Shown: positions 7,799-15,002 of the stretch, piece after piece | How positions within the stretch are numbered: position 1 is the first letter of the stretch | Layout of the letters: each line of letters starts with the position of its first letter | DNA from: an uncultured Collinsella sp. | Lineage (GTDB): Bacteria; Actinomycetota; Coriobacteriia; Coriobacteriales; Coriobacteriaceae | Length of the DNA: 28,992 bases | Assembly: GCA_959028445.1 (NCBI GenBank) | Contig: CAUFRY010000027.1 | Coordinates: 1-28,992, forward strand | Direction of reading: 5' to 3' | Translations under genes and position numbers: made by a program | The notes under the pieces: model-generated | The model's database searches: none | Told to the model about the DNA's origin: nothing | What the model saw: the letters and a program-made list of their open reading frames with translations, nothing else

Positions 7799-9643
7799 CT
7801 AACCCATGACCGACATGGTGAGCAGCACCGCAGCGGCGCAGTACGCCACGCACGAGATCATGACGGCAATAACGTTCATGGCGGCGCCCGACGTGTTGAG
7901 GTCATGCTCGTCACGCCAGAACAGCACCATCAGGTAAATCACGGCGCTCATGTTGCCAACCAGGCAAATGATGGCAGCGATATTAAAGCACCCGGTAAAG
8001 AGTTGCTCCTCAAACATGGGCGCATCGGGGAACGCAGCGGTGCGCACCAGCTGGGCGCACAGATAGGTCACGAGTGACAGAATCAGGCCCATGCCCGTGC
8101 TCTGGAAGAAGAACCCCAGATACGGCTTGGGCTCGTCGTCGTGACCGTCATACTCCAGGAAGTAGTTCTTGACGAACGACACCATACGCGAGGCAGCCAG
8201 CAACACGAGCGGCATGGCGCACATGGGGAACACCACCAAATGCGCGGAGCCCAGCGCCGTCCCCAGCACCGTTGCCATGATGCACGAGGCGATGCCCCAC
8301 ACGACGACCCAGTACTGACGATGCACGAACCAGCTGAGCACGTTCGTCGAGTCGTCCGACGCGCTATCGCCCGAGCCGACACCGGCGATCTGCAGGTCCT
8401 CCTGATGCTCCTCGGCAATAACGTCCATGGCGTCATCGAAGGTCACGATGCCCAGGATATGACGGTTCTCGTCGCAGACAGGGATGGCAACCAGGTCGTA
8501 CTTGGTCATCTCGTCCGTCACGTCTTCCTGGTCCTCGTCGGGCGACACATAGACCAGGTCGCGATAGGCCAGCTGTCCCAGCGTGGCATCGCGGTCAGCT
8601 ACGATCAGCGTGCGCAGCGAAAGCACGCCCGTCAGCATGCCGCTCGGATCCTCGGTATAGACGTAGTAGACGCTCTCGAAGTCCTCGTCGAGCTCGCGAA
8701 TCGCCTCGATGGCGTCACCGACCGTTGCCGTGGCGGGCAGGGAGACAAACTCCGAGGTCATGATGCGGCCGGCGGTGTTGTCCTCATACCCCAGCAGGTT
8801 ACGAATCGCCTTCTCCTCCTTGACGCCCATCAGGCGCAGGAGCTTCTCGGCCTTCTCGTAATCGAGCTCGTCGATCAGGTCAGCTGCATCGTCCGGGTCC
8901 ATCATGGCCAGCATCGACGATGCGTCCGTGTCGGACAGGCCCTCGAGCATCTCGGTCATAAGCTCGTCGTCATCGAACTCCGAGATGGCCTCGGCGGCCT
9001 GGGCAGTATCGAGCTGCGCAAACACCTGCGCACGTAGGCGCGGGTCGAGCTGCTCGATAATGTCGGCGATGTCGGCAGGATGCAGCTCGCCAAGCGTCTT
9101 GTGCGACACCGAGAGTTGAATGTTCTTGGTCGAGCGGTCGAGCAGGTCCATGTAGGACCAAGCGATGATGTCCTCACTGAGCGGCTTGCCCAGGTGCTTC
9201 ATAAAGCCTTCGACGATATGCTCGAGCGCGGGGCTGATGGCGCGTAGCAGACCGCGAGCACCAACCTCGGCGCCCAGCAGGCGCAGCTGGTTTTCGCCCG
9301 ACATGGAAAACTTGATGTCGTTTACGCGCACGACCTTCATGCCCTGCGTGTCGACAATCTGCTTGTTGAGCACGTCGCGGGCAAGCAAGAGTTCGGTCGG
9401 CTGCAGGTACGAAAAACGGATTTCGGTGGCCGACGTCTTAAGGTGTACACCCGTCTCGTCGATACGGTCGACCCATTTGCGCCAACTGATCATAAACGGC
9501 GTCTTGCCGGGACCGCGGAACGCGAGCGACGTCACGTGTGGAAAAACTTCGCCGGTAGCAATGCCAAAATCGTTGACCACGCCGAGCTTTTCGCCATCGA
9601 CGTCCAAGACCGGCAATTTGAGCATCTCACTCAGATAATTCAA
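7799..9643 (-). CDS. PRC-barrel, MgtE-N and CBS domain membrane protein with divergent transmembrane domain
   Basis: The 614-residue protein has two PRC-barrel-like segments (about 5-75 and 85-140), an MgtE N-terminal helical domain (about 185-285, with HPADIADIIEQL and DPDDAADLIDEL), a CBS pair (about 291-410) and five membrane segments (about 444-463, 469-491, 512-533, 549-575, 589-612). In MgtE channels the N and CBS domains sense cytosolic Mg2+. The membrane part here lacks the conserved MgtE pore signature around GGNAGNQ, so it may not be a channel; it could regulate the NRAMP-related partner encoded 8 nt downstream. The start is TTG at 9643, supported by GGGGAG five bases upstream; the next ATG is codon 7. 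Confidence 0.85.
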   Translation of the reverse strand: MNYLSEMLKLPVLDVDGEKLGVVNDFGIATGEVFPHVTSLAFRGPGKTPFMISWRKWVDRIDETGVHLKTSATEIRFSYLQPTELLLARDVLNKQIVDTQGMKVVRVNDIKFSMSGENQLRLLGAEVGARGLLRAISPALEHIVEGFMKHLGKPLSEDIIAWSYMDLLDRSTKNIQLSVSHKTLGELHPADIADIIEQLDPRLRAQVFAQLDTAQAAEAISEFDDDELMTEMLEGLSDTDASSMLAMMDPDDAADLIDELDYEKAEKLLRLMGVKEEKAIRNLLGYEDNTAGRIMTSEFVSLPATATVGDAIEAIRELDEDFESVYYVYTEDPSGMLTGVLSLRTLIVADRDATLGQLAYRDLVYVSPDEDQEDVTDEMTKYDLVAIPVCDENRHILGIVTFDDAMDVIAEEHQEDLQIAGVGSGDSASDDSTNVLSWFVHRQYWVVVWGIASCIMATVLGTALGSAHLVVFPMCAMPLVLLAASRMVSFVKNYFLEYDGHDDEPKPYLGFFFQSTGMGLILSLVTYLCAQLVRTAAFPDAPMFEEQLFTGCFNIAAIICLVGNMSAVIYLMVLFWRDEHDLNTSGAAMNVIAVMISCVAYCAAAVLLTMSVMG

Positions 9644-9748
9644 TGGTGCTCCCCATCATTATTCCTCCGAACGCGGCCGCATGTGCGACGTCCGGGGGCT
9701 TCTGGATATGTATACGCATGCGCGGGCGGCACGCCGCTCGACGCTTAC

Positions 9749-9836
9749 ACCCCGTGCATGCGCAAAAAGCACCTGCATGGGGTCATCGACTGTATGGTCG
9801 AGGTTTGGATTTCACCTGTAACCTTTCTCTTGACCC
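9749..9836 (-). promoter_or_regulatory. Structured 5' leader of the metal-transport operon, possible riboswitch or attenuator
   Basis: On the minus strand a three-way junction can form: GGGTCA (plus 9831-9836) pairs with TGACCC (9780-9785), enclosing helix AGGTT/AACCT (9820-9824 with 9801-9805) and helix CGAC/GTCG (9797-9800 with 9787-9790). An alternative helix ACCCC/GGGGT (9779-9783 with 9749-9753) uses the same ACCC bases, so the two folds exclude each other. The leader is about 200 nt long. It does not show the conserved GGTGAGGCTCC core of the known Mg2+ M-box. Confidence 0.45.
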
Positions 9837-9851
9837 TCATTAACCGCAGTA

Positions 9852-9860
9852 ACTATAGCA
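9852..9860 (-). promoter_or_regulatory. Extended -10 promoter of the metal-transport operon
   Basis: The minus strand reads TGCTATAGT, an extended -10 (TGn plus a 5/6 match to TATAAT), about 205 nt upstream of the TTG start. No good -35 is seen at normal distance, as is tolerated with an extended -10. Confidence 0.45.
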
Positions 9861-9934
9861 TCAGCATCGCCCTGCGGCATCGAATTTATGCGCTGCACAT
9901 TGCAGGCATACCAAACGCTGACGCATCCGTGACA

Positions 9935-9945
9935 TAGTCATTGGG
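9935..9945. repeat. Left half of the palindrome split by the IS110 element
   Basis: TAGTCATTGGG here is the exact inverted partner of CCCAATGACTA at 11377-11387, on the other side of the element. Joined, the two halves recreate a REP-like palindrome of the kind intact at 23484-23511. Confidence 0.75.
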
Positions 9946-9974
9946 TGTTCCTATAGTTTTGTCAACCGTCGGGG

Positions 9975-11108
9975 CTACTCCCGGTAGGGCACCCGGTCGC
10001 GCATCACGGCGTATATCGCCCTGAGCCGCTTCCTCGCGACGGCCTTGAGCGCCCGCCCGTGCCCCATGCCCCGCGCCCTGCAGGCCCGGTAGTACTCGCC
10101 GTAGCGCCCCGAGGACCTCACCAGGCTGTTGCACGAGAAGATCAGCAGGGACTTGAGCCTCGCGTCGCCGCGCCTGGACGCCCTGACCGACCTCACCGAC
10201 GTTCCGGAGCTCCTCACCCTCGGGGCTATGCCGCAGTACGAGGCCAGGTGGTCGTGGTCCGGGAACCTCCCGATGTCGACCGACACCGCGAGCTGCGCCG
10301 CGGTCCTCGGGCCGATGCCGGGCACGGTGAGCAGGCACGCGTAGGTCTCGTCGCCCTCGAGCAGCGCCGCCGTCTCGGCCTCGAGGGCCCCGGCCTCGTC
10401 GAGGGCCTCCGATATCCGGGCGGCCAGGAACCTGACCTGCCTGTTCTCGGCCTCGACGAGCGCCGGCGGGGGCGCGGTGGAGGCGGCCGCGGCCTCCCCG
10501 GCGGCCTCGGCCCGCGGGCCCTCGGCCCCGGAGCGGGCGATCCCCCACGCCCCGCCGAACCCGGCGAGCAGCTCCAGCCACCGCCGGTCCGACAGGTCGA
10601 CCGCGGCCTCGAGGGCCGGGCAGGACTCGAGCAGCACCGCGCGCAGGCGGTTCTTGTCCCTGGTCGCGCAGGCGACGACGTGGTCGCGCTGCGACGAGAG
10701 GGCGCGGGCGGCCTCGAGGGCCTCGCCGCGGCCCGGGACCCCCGACAGGGAGTCCGGCACGCCCAGGGCGGTCCGCGCGATCACCGCGGCGTCGCGCTCG
10801 TCGGTCTTGGCCTCGCCGGCGAACAGGCCCGCGGCGCGGCTGGCGGCGAGCCCGGGCAGGTAGGCGACCCCGAGCCCCGCGGCGCGGGCCCGCCTCACGG
10901 CGAGGGACCCTATGTTGCGGAACTGGTCGACGACGACGAGCGTGCCGGCGGGCGCGGAGGCGAACAGCGCGTCGAGCTCGGCCTCCCTGTTGCGGACGGG
11001 GGCGCTGGCCAGCACCTCCCCGTCGCGGTCGATCAGGCAGGCCCAGTGCGACGACTTGCCGACGTCCAGGCCGAGCACGGCCGCGGGTCTGGTGGATGGC
11101 GCTTTCAC
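9975..11108 (-). CDS. IS110-family transposase (DEDD recombinase)
   Basis: The 377-residue protein carries out site-specific insertion and excision of its element. The N-terminal RuvC-like DEDD domain shows GLDVGK (Asp15), LVVVDQ (Asp61 at the position usually called Glu), and KTDERDA (Asp103 and Asp106). The C-terminal transposase-20 domain has PGIGPRTAAQLA near 290 and a Ser-containing segment KSLLIFSCNSLVRS expected to hold the nucleophilic serine. A long helical linker rich in Ala and Glu joins them. The start is a GTG at 11108 with GGAAGGAT upstream; the frame continues to 11381 but runs through the non-coding end of the element. Codon use is extremely G+C-rich, unlike the neighbours, suggesting recent arrival. 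The gene is intact. Confidence 0.93.
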   Translation of the reverse strand: MKAPSTRPAAVLGLDVGKSSHWACLIDRDGEVLASAPVRNREAELDALFASAPAGTLVVVDQFRNIGSLAVRRARAAGLGVAYLPGLAASRAAGLFAGEAKTDERDAAVIARTALGVPDSLSGVPGRGEALEAARALSSQRDHVVACATRDKNRLRAVLLESCPALEAAVDLSDRRWLELLAGFGGAWGIARSGAEGPRAEAAGEAAAASTAPPPALVEAENRQVRFLAARISEALDEAGALEAETAALLEGDETYACLLTVPGIGPRTAAQLAVSVDIGRFPDHDHLASYCGIAPRVRSSGTSVRSVRASRRGDARLKSLLIFSCNSLVRSSGRYGEYYRACRARGMGHGRALKAVARKRLRAIYAVMRDRVPYRE

Positions 11109-11145
11109 GGTGGTATCCTTCCGGTAGTCGTTCGACCGGATGGCC

Positions 11146-11340
11146 TCCCCCTCGGCACTCACATTACCAGCCGCGGCGCCTGCCCGGCACTTTCCTATCA
11201 GCCGTCGGGGGCGGCGCGTCCCGCGCCGGCAGCACCCAACTGGCCCTCTCGGGGGCAGGGACGTTCGGCCGTGCGCGGGCGCCCGGTCGGCGGCCCGTTC
11301 TGGGCGCGCCTCAATCGTAGCCCGAGACGGTCCCGGGCTG
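11146..11340 (-). ncRNA. Candidate bridge RNA of the IS110 element
   Basis: Three hairpins follow each other on the transposase strand. First, a 5' stem-loop AGCCCG/CGGGCT (plus 11334-11339 with 11319-11324). Second, a hairpin whose outer stem is 11268-11277 with 11222-11230 and inner stem 11253-11256 with 11243-11246. Its internal loop holds GAACGTCCC (11258-11266), identical to the left target strand, and GTTGGG (11235-11240), which pairs with CCCAAT of the right target with one G-U. Third, a hairpin with outer stem 11201-11211/11147-11156 and inner stem 11185-11188/11170-11173. Its loop holds ATAGGAA (11192-11198), identical to the right end of the element, and GTAATG (11162-11167), complementary to CATTAC at the left end. 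This is the target-loop and donor-loop layout of known IS110 bridge RNAs. Confidence 0.75.
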
Positions 11341-11357
11341 ACAATTTCGACTGTAAT

Positions 11358-11387
11358 GGACGTTCTTAAACGACTACCCAATGACTA
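11358..11387. repeat. Right half of the palindrome split by the IS110 element
   Basis: This segment includes GGACGTTCTTAAACGACTA and the arm CCCAATGACTA (11377-11387), whose last three bases are the stop codon of the deacetylase-like gene read on the minus strand. With 9935-9945 it forms a perfect 11-bp inverted repeat around a loop of about 18 nt. Before the insertion it probably served as a 3'-end hairpin of that gene. Confidence 0.7.
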
Positions 11388-12791
11388 CTCTGTGGTGTCG
11401 TTGTCCTCGGCAAGTTGGGGGAACACGGCGTCCTTGGGCATGGTGACCTTCGTCAGCGAGGTGAGCTTTTTGCTCAGCGACGTGTCCGTCTTGACCAGGT
11501 CGCTGAGCGTCACGATCTTGTAGCCGTCGGCAATGAGGCCGTCGATAATCTGCGGCAGCGCCTCGAGTGTCTGCTCGGCGCATTCGTCTCTATCGGTGAG
11601 CAGCACGATATTGCCCGGCGTCACCGAATCGAGCACCGTCGAGACCTGCTCGTCGGCACCGTTGAGCAGCCAGTCGCCCGAGTCAATATTCCACGAGACC
11701 ACAGCGGAGACCAGGTCCATCGCATCAATCCAGTTCTGCTCGTCAAAGGCAGCGTAGGGAGCACGCAGCAGCATCGTCTTCACGCCGGTCGCCGACTTAA
11801 TCGCATCGGTGCCTTTCGTGATCTGTTCGCGTACCGCCTCACGGTCCCGACCCTTGAGCGAATCGTCACTGTAGCTGTTGGATCCGATCTCGCACCCGGC
11901 ATCGACAATCGCCTTGGCCGTGGCAGGCGAGGCCTCGACCGCATCGCCCGAAAGGAAGAACGTCGCGGTGACGCTCTTTTCCTTGAGCACCTGCAAGATC
12001 TGTTTGGTGGCGCCGCTCGGACCCTCGTCAAACGTCAGCGCCACGTACTTTTTGTTGCCCTTGGGCGCCACGCTGGCGCACGCAACAACGCAATCGGTGG
12101 CGGGCACAACCTCGCCGCGGTCTTGCGTCTTGCCTGACTGCTCACCAACCCACACCTCGGATCGGCCCTGGACACCCCATGTCTGCACATACTCGATAGC
12201 GCCCGTGCCCTCGACCTTGAGCTTGGGCTCGATAACCGCAGCCTGAACCTCGTGCTTCTCGTAGGTGTTACGGCCATCCTTGACCGTCACCTTCTCGCCG
12301 CCCTCAAGTTCGCGGCTATCCCATTTGCCCTGTTTCACGCGCTTGCCGTCGACCTTCACCGACAGTTTTTCGCCCCCATGGCGCTTGAGCACGCTGTCAT
12401 CGACGGCCAGCAGGTCGCCTGCGTCGAAAGCGTCAGTCAACTCCTGGTCGTCGATGAGATTCTGCAGCGTAGAGCCCACACGCACCGCGGTCTTCTGGCC
12501 GTTGAGCTCCACGTCCACACTGCGGTTGACGTAGCCCACGACGGCAGCGATAAACAGTACGAGCGCGCAACCCACGGCGATGAGCGCATAGGGCAGGCGG
12601 GACGGTCGACGCGGCGAGCGCCCGTTGCCGATGCGCGCGCTGCGATCGCTAAACCCACGGCTATGGTTGAGGTACATCGCGCCGGGCTTACGGCGACGTC
12701 GACGCTGACCGCTGGGCAGCTGCCCCAGGTCACGGCGCGCCGTCGGACGCGCACCCGAGCGCCCGTTTAAGTTAGATCCGTTTTGGCGCAT
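11385..12791 (-). CDS. Polysaccharide-deacetylase-like (NodB fold) membrane-anchored protein, zinc site degenerate
   Basis: The 468-residue protein has an Arg-rich N-terminus (1-66), one membrane anchor (67-88), an external region with ubiquitin-like DUF348-type repeats (about 91-190, VDVELNGQKTAVRVGSTLQNL), and a NodB deacetylase domain (about 245-435). Motif 1 is TFDEG (253-257). Motif 2, normally H-S/T-x-x-H-P, reads SNSYSDD (304-310) with both zinc His residues absent. Motif 3 is LLRAPYAAF, motif 4 NIDSGDW (368-374). Motif 5, normally LLHD, is LLTD (397-400), so its His is missing too. It is therefore probably a non-catalytic, glycan-binding relative, or uses another mechanism. The start at 12791 has GGGGGAGGG upstream. 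The stop codon lies inside the palindrome into which the IS110 element inserted. Confidence 0.85.
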   Translation of the reverse strand: MRQNGSNLNGRSGARPTARRDLGQLPSGQRRRRRKPGAMYLNHSRGFSDRSARIGNGRSPRRPSRLPYALIAVGCALVLFIAAVVGYVNRSVDVELNGQKTAVRVGSTLQNLIDDQELTDAFDAGDLLAVDDSVLKRHGGEKLSVKVDGKRVKQGKWDSRELEGGEKVTVKDGRNTYEKHEVQAAVIEPKLKVEGTGAIEYVQTWGVQGRSEVWVGEQSGKTQDRGEVVPATDCVVACASVAPKGNKKYVALTFDEGPSGATKQILQVLKEKSVTATFFLSGDAVEASPATAKAIVDAGCEIGSNSYSDDSLKGRDREAVREQITKGTDAIKSATGVKTMLLRAPYAAFDEQNWIDAMDLVSAVVSWNIDSGDWLLNGADEQVSTVLDSVTPGNIVLLTDRDECAEQTLEALPQIIDGLIADGYKIVTLSDLVKTDTSLSKKLTSLTKVTMPKDAVFPQLAEDNDTTE

Positions 12792-12812
12792 GTGCCCTCC
12801 CCCATAAACACA

Positions 12813-12842
12813 GCGAGCCGGAGCAACATGTCTCCGGCTCGC
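12813..12842. terminator. Hairpin between PRC-barrel and deacetylase-like genes
   Basis: A perfect 11-bp stem (GCGAGCCGGAG at 12813-12823, CTCCGGCTCGC at 12832-12842) with an 8-nt loop lies 21 nt past the PRC-barrel gene stop and just ahead of the deacetylase-like gene. There is no T-run, so it may reduce read-through or set mRNA ends within one transcript. Confidence 0.55.
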
Positions 12843-12863
12843 CTCCCATCATTTGGTACGTCG

Positions 12864-13619
12864 CTATTTGCTAGCTTTTGACGAGCCCCCGCTCGCCTTT
12901 TGGTATTCGTCCTTAAAGGCCTTGAACATGCCGCGCGTCTTGCCGAGCTGCTTGCCCAGTGCGCGACTGCCCTTGTCCACGGCAACCGATCCCTTGTCGT
13001 CGAGCACCTTGGCGCCCTTTTTGACCTTGTCGCCCACCACGACGCTGGCCTCGGCGGCCTTGGCAGCCGCACCGCCCGAATACCCGAGCGACTTGACCTC
13101 GTCCGAAACAATCATCGCGCCGTCCGCATAGCCGCGCAGCATCGTCGGCGGCACCTGCGTGTCACCAACCAAAACACTCGAAGCAGCACCGGCGGTCACA
13201 TAGAATGCCTGCACGATGCCCGAGCGTGGCTTGAACTCAACGTCCGAGCAATAGCCCACGACGTCGCCTGATTCCGTGCGCACGTCCATACCGACCCAGA
13301 TGATGCAATCGTCCAGGTTGATGTCGAGGCGCTTGGCAGCGGCGGCATCGTACGTGTCCTTGACGTCATCGACCGCAATGGCGCCCTCGTAGACACCAAT
13401 GGCGTCGAGCGCTACGAATCGGTCGGGGCGCTCGATCATGCCCGCAATGTCGGACTGGCGGACCATAAAGCCGACCACGCGCGTACCGCCCGGGGTAAAG
13501 ACCGGAAAGTGAATCTTTCCGAGCTTTTTAGGGCTGCGCGGCGTGCCGTCCTTTTTGGTGCGCTTGTCCTCGGTAGGCTTGCGATAGATCTTGGCGCCGA
13601 CAAAATCCCCGGCGCGCAT
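12864..13619 (-). CDS. PRC-barrel domain protein
   Basis: This 251-residue soluble protein has two PRC-barrel-like halves. The first begins MRAGDFVGAKIYRKPTED and continues KLGKIHFPVFTPGGTRVVGFMV; the second is around 105-165 (IIWVGMDVRTESGDVVGYCSDVEFKPRSG). A basic, Ala/Gly/Lys-rich tail (about 175-251) follows. PRC barrels are small beta domains seen in photosynthetic reaction centres, RNA-processing factors and, in this window, the MgtE-like protein; the function is unknown. Its ATG overlaps the YtxH gene stop by one base (TAATG), indicating translational coupling. The ribosome binding site would lie within the end of that gene. Confidence 0.75.
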   Translation of the reverse strand: MRAGDFVGAKIYRKPTEDKRTKKDGTPRSPKKLGKIHFPVFTPGGTRVVGFMVRQSDIAGMIERPDRFVALDAIGVYEGAIAVDDVKDTYDAAAAKRLDINLDDCIIWVGMDVRTESGDVVGYCSDVEFKPRSGIVQAFYVTAGAASSVLVGDTQVPPTMLRGYADGAMIVSDEVKSLGYSGGAAAKAAEASVVVGDKVKKGAKVLDDKGSVAVDKGSRALGKQLGKTRGMFKAFKDEYQKASGGSSKASK

Positions 13620-14008
13620 TATGCCTCGGTCGAGGGCTCCGCAGCCTCGGTATCAGCCTCGACGGCGTTCTCGACCACGACGTCGGCGGCAGGCGTCACG
13701 TTGCCGCCCGAAATGGCGTCGTTGAGCTGCTCGCGCAGCTGGTCCATGCGCTCGCGGGCCAGGTCGACCTTGGCGCGCAGGTCATCGGTCTTGGCGTCGA
13801 CCATCGGGCCAAAGTCATTCACCGCAGCACGGGCCTCCTCGGCGCTGTGCTCGTAGGTGTCGCGCATATTGTCCCAGGCGTCGTTGGCGATATCGGCAGC
13901 CATGGCGCGGGTCTCGGCGCCCGAGCGCGGGGCCAGAGCAACGCCGACAATAGCGCCGGCAGCGGCACCAAAAAGTGCGCCGGAGACAAAGCTGAAAGTC
14001 TTACCCAT
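13619..14008 (-). CDS. YtxH-like small membrane-associated protein
   Basis: The 129-residue protein starts with a Gly/Ala-rich hydrophobic segment (FVSGALFGAAAGAIVGVALAP, residues 5-25) followed by RSGAETR, the hallmark of YtxH/general-stress proteins, and then a long charged amphipathic helix (about 40-105) and an acidic tail. Such proteins sit at the membrane by the N-terminal segment; their exact role is unknown. I chose the ATG at 14008, seven bases after GAGAGG; the longer frame to 14080 begins with unrelated Arg-rich sequence. It is coupled to the PRC-barrel gene downstream. Confidence 0.8.
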   Translation of the reverse strand: MGKTFSFVSGALFGAAAGAIVGVALAPRSGAETRAMAADIANDAWDNMRDTYEHSAEEARAAVNDFGPMVDAKTDDLRAKVDLARERMDQLREQLNDAISGGNVTPAADVVVENAVEADTEAAEPSTEA

Positions 14009-14144
14009 GATCATTCCTCTCCTGCGGGCACGTCGGTGCCCACCGTTTGAATGCTGTCCATTATACCCGCAGCGCATCACTTGCCGCTCCGCTCATCTGC
14101 GTACGGCAAAGGCGCAGGTACGTGATGGTGATAAACGCGTAGGC

Positions 14145-14978
14145 CTACTCCTGAGGCATAGCCGGCATGGTCACCGTGGCACCCGGGTCCTCGCCGGCGC
14201 CGTCTACGAGCGGCAGACCGCCCTCATGCGCAGGTCCTGCCGGAACCGTCGCCGCACCGCCAAAGACGGCAGCGGAGGCCTCGTGGTTCTCGGCAACCGC
14301 GCCCTCGGTATCAATCGCCACCTGGGGCTCGTCGTCAAAGTTGGGGACGCCCTGGGGCTCGGTGGGAACGGGCTCGGCGGTCGCATCGGCAACGGGCTCG
14401 GCGTCAACCGGCACATCGCCCTCGTCAAAGCCCTCGTCCTCGGCAGCATCTTCGCCGTTCGCAGCGGCGACGGCCTCGTGAGGATCCTTGCCCTCGGCCT
14501 CGGCGCGCATGCCCAGCACCAGGTTGCGCAGGCCCGCGACCGTGCCTTCCACGTCGGGGGCAGGCTGGTCGGCGTGCAGGTACGCCCAGTCCATCATAAA
14601 GGTGGCCGAAGACAGCGCACCGATGGCCAGCGCGTCGTCGGGGCACGAAAGCTCAACCTCAAAAACGCGCTCGTCGTGCTCGCTTACGCGCGTGCGGCCG
14701 AACGAGATGCTACCGGCAAGACCGGTCTCGTTCATGAGCTCGACCGTCACATGCTCAAGCAGATGGCAAAGCTCGGTCTGGCCCATGCAGTCCTGGAACT
14801 CGCGACCGGAATCACCCAGGCACAGGTGCTTGGCAATCGCCGGCACCAGGTAATACACGCGCGCCGTGGCCTCGATATCCTCCGAGGTCATGAGCGGCAT
14901 GCCGGGGTTCACCAGCACATGCGCGCAGATCTTGTCCTCGCTGACGGTGACCTTAAGGATGTTGAACAGGCCTGCCAT
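14145..14978 (-). CDS. Stand-alone protein resembling the cyanophycin synthetase N-domain
   Basis: Residues 1-135 resemble by eye the N-terminal domain of cyanophycin synthetase: YLVPAIAKHLCLGDSG (about 42-58), CHLLEHVTVELMNETG (71-86) and FGRTR (93-97) correspond to conserved stretches around the EHVALEL and GFGRTRE motifs there. The ATP-grasp and Mur-ligase-like domains that make the polymer are absent: the rest (140-277) is acidic, Pro/Ala-rich low complexity. So it cannot itself synthesise cyanophycin; it may bind a ligand or partner. The start has AGGGGAGAG upstream. It begins 24 nt after the CorC-like gene, likely in one transcript. The 136 nt downstream, to the YtxH gene, hold a weak inverted repeat TTGCCG/CGGCAA only. 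Confidence 0.55.
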   Translation of the reverse strand: MAGLFNILKVTVSEDKICAHVLVNPGMPLMTSEDIEATARVYYLVPAIAKHLCLGDSGREFQDCMGQTELCHLLEHVTVELMNETGLAGSISFGRTRVSEHDERVFEVELSCPDDALAIGALSSATFMMDWAYLHADQPAPDVEGTVAGLRNLVLGMRAEAEGKDPHEAVAAANGEDAAEDEGFDEGDVPVDAEPVADATAEPVPTEPQGVPNFDDEPQVAIDTEGAVAENHEASAAVFGGAATVPAGPAHEGGLPLVDGAGEDPGATVTMPAMPQE

Positions 14979-15002
14979 AACTCTCCCCTACTCGTCCTTG
15001 CC

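Larger units (their letters stand above)
9944..11359 (-). mobile_element. IS110-family insertion sequence
   Basis: The boundaries are inferred from the interrupted palindrome. Plus-strand flanks TAGTCATTGGG (to 9945) and GGACGTTCTTAAACGACTA (from 11358) together rebuild the repeat seen intact at 23484-23511, with a shared GG (CC on the transposase strand) as the likely core dinucleotide at both ends. The element is about 1.41 kb: 29 nt beyond the transposase stop (9946-9974), one transposase gene, and 249 nt of non-coding DNA ahead of it (11109-11357). There are no terminal inverted repeats or longer target duplication, as expected for IS110 elements. A long left end and short right end put it in the IS110 rather than the IS1111 group. 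Its G+C content is visibly higher than that of neighbouring genes. Confidence 0.85.

Noticed and set aside
9749..9836. Known Mg2+ M-box or Mn2+ yybP-ykoY riboswitch
   Set aside because: The conserved cores of both classes were looked for and not found, so the leader is reported as unassigned.
10059..11369. 436-codon open frame on the plus strand across the IS element
   Set aside because: It is antisense to the transposase and runs through the non-coding end. Its Gly/Arg-rich sequence reflects the very high G+C content.
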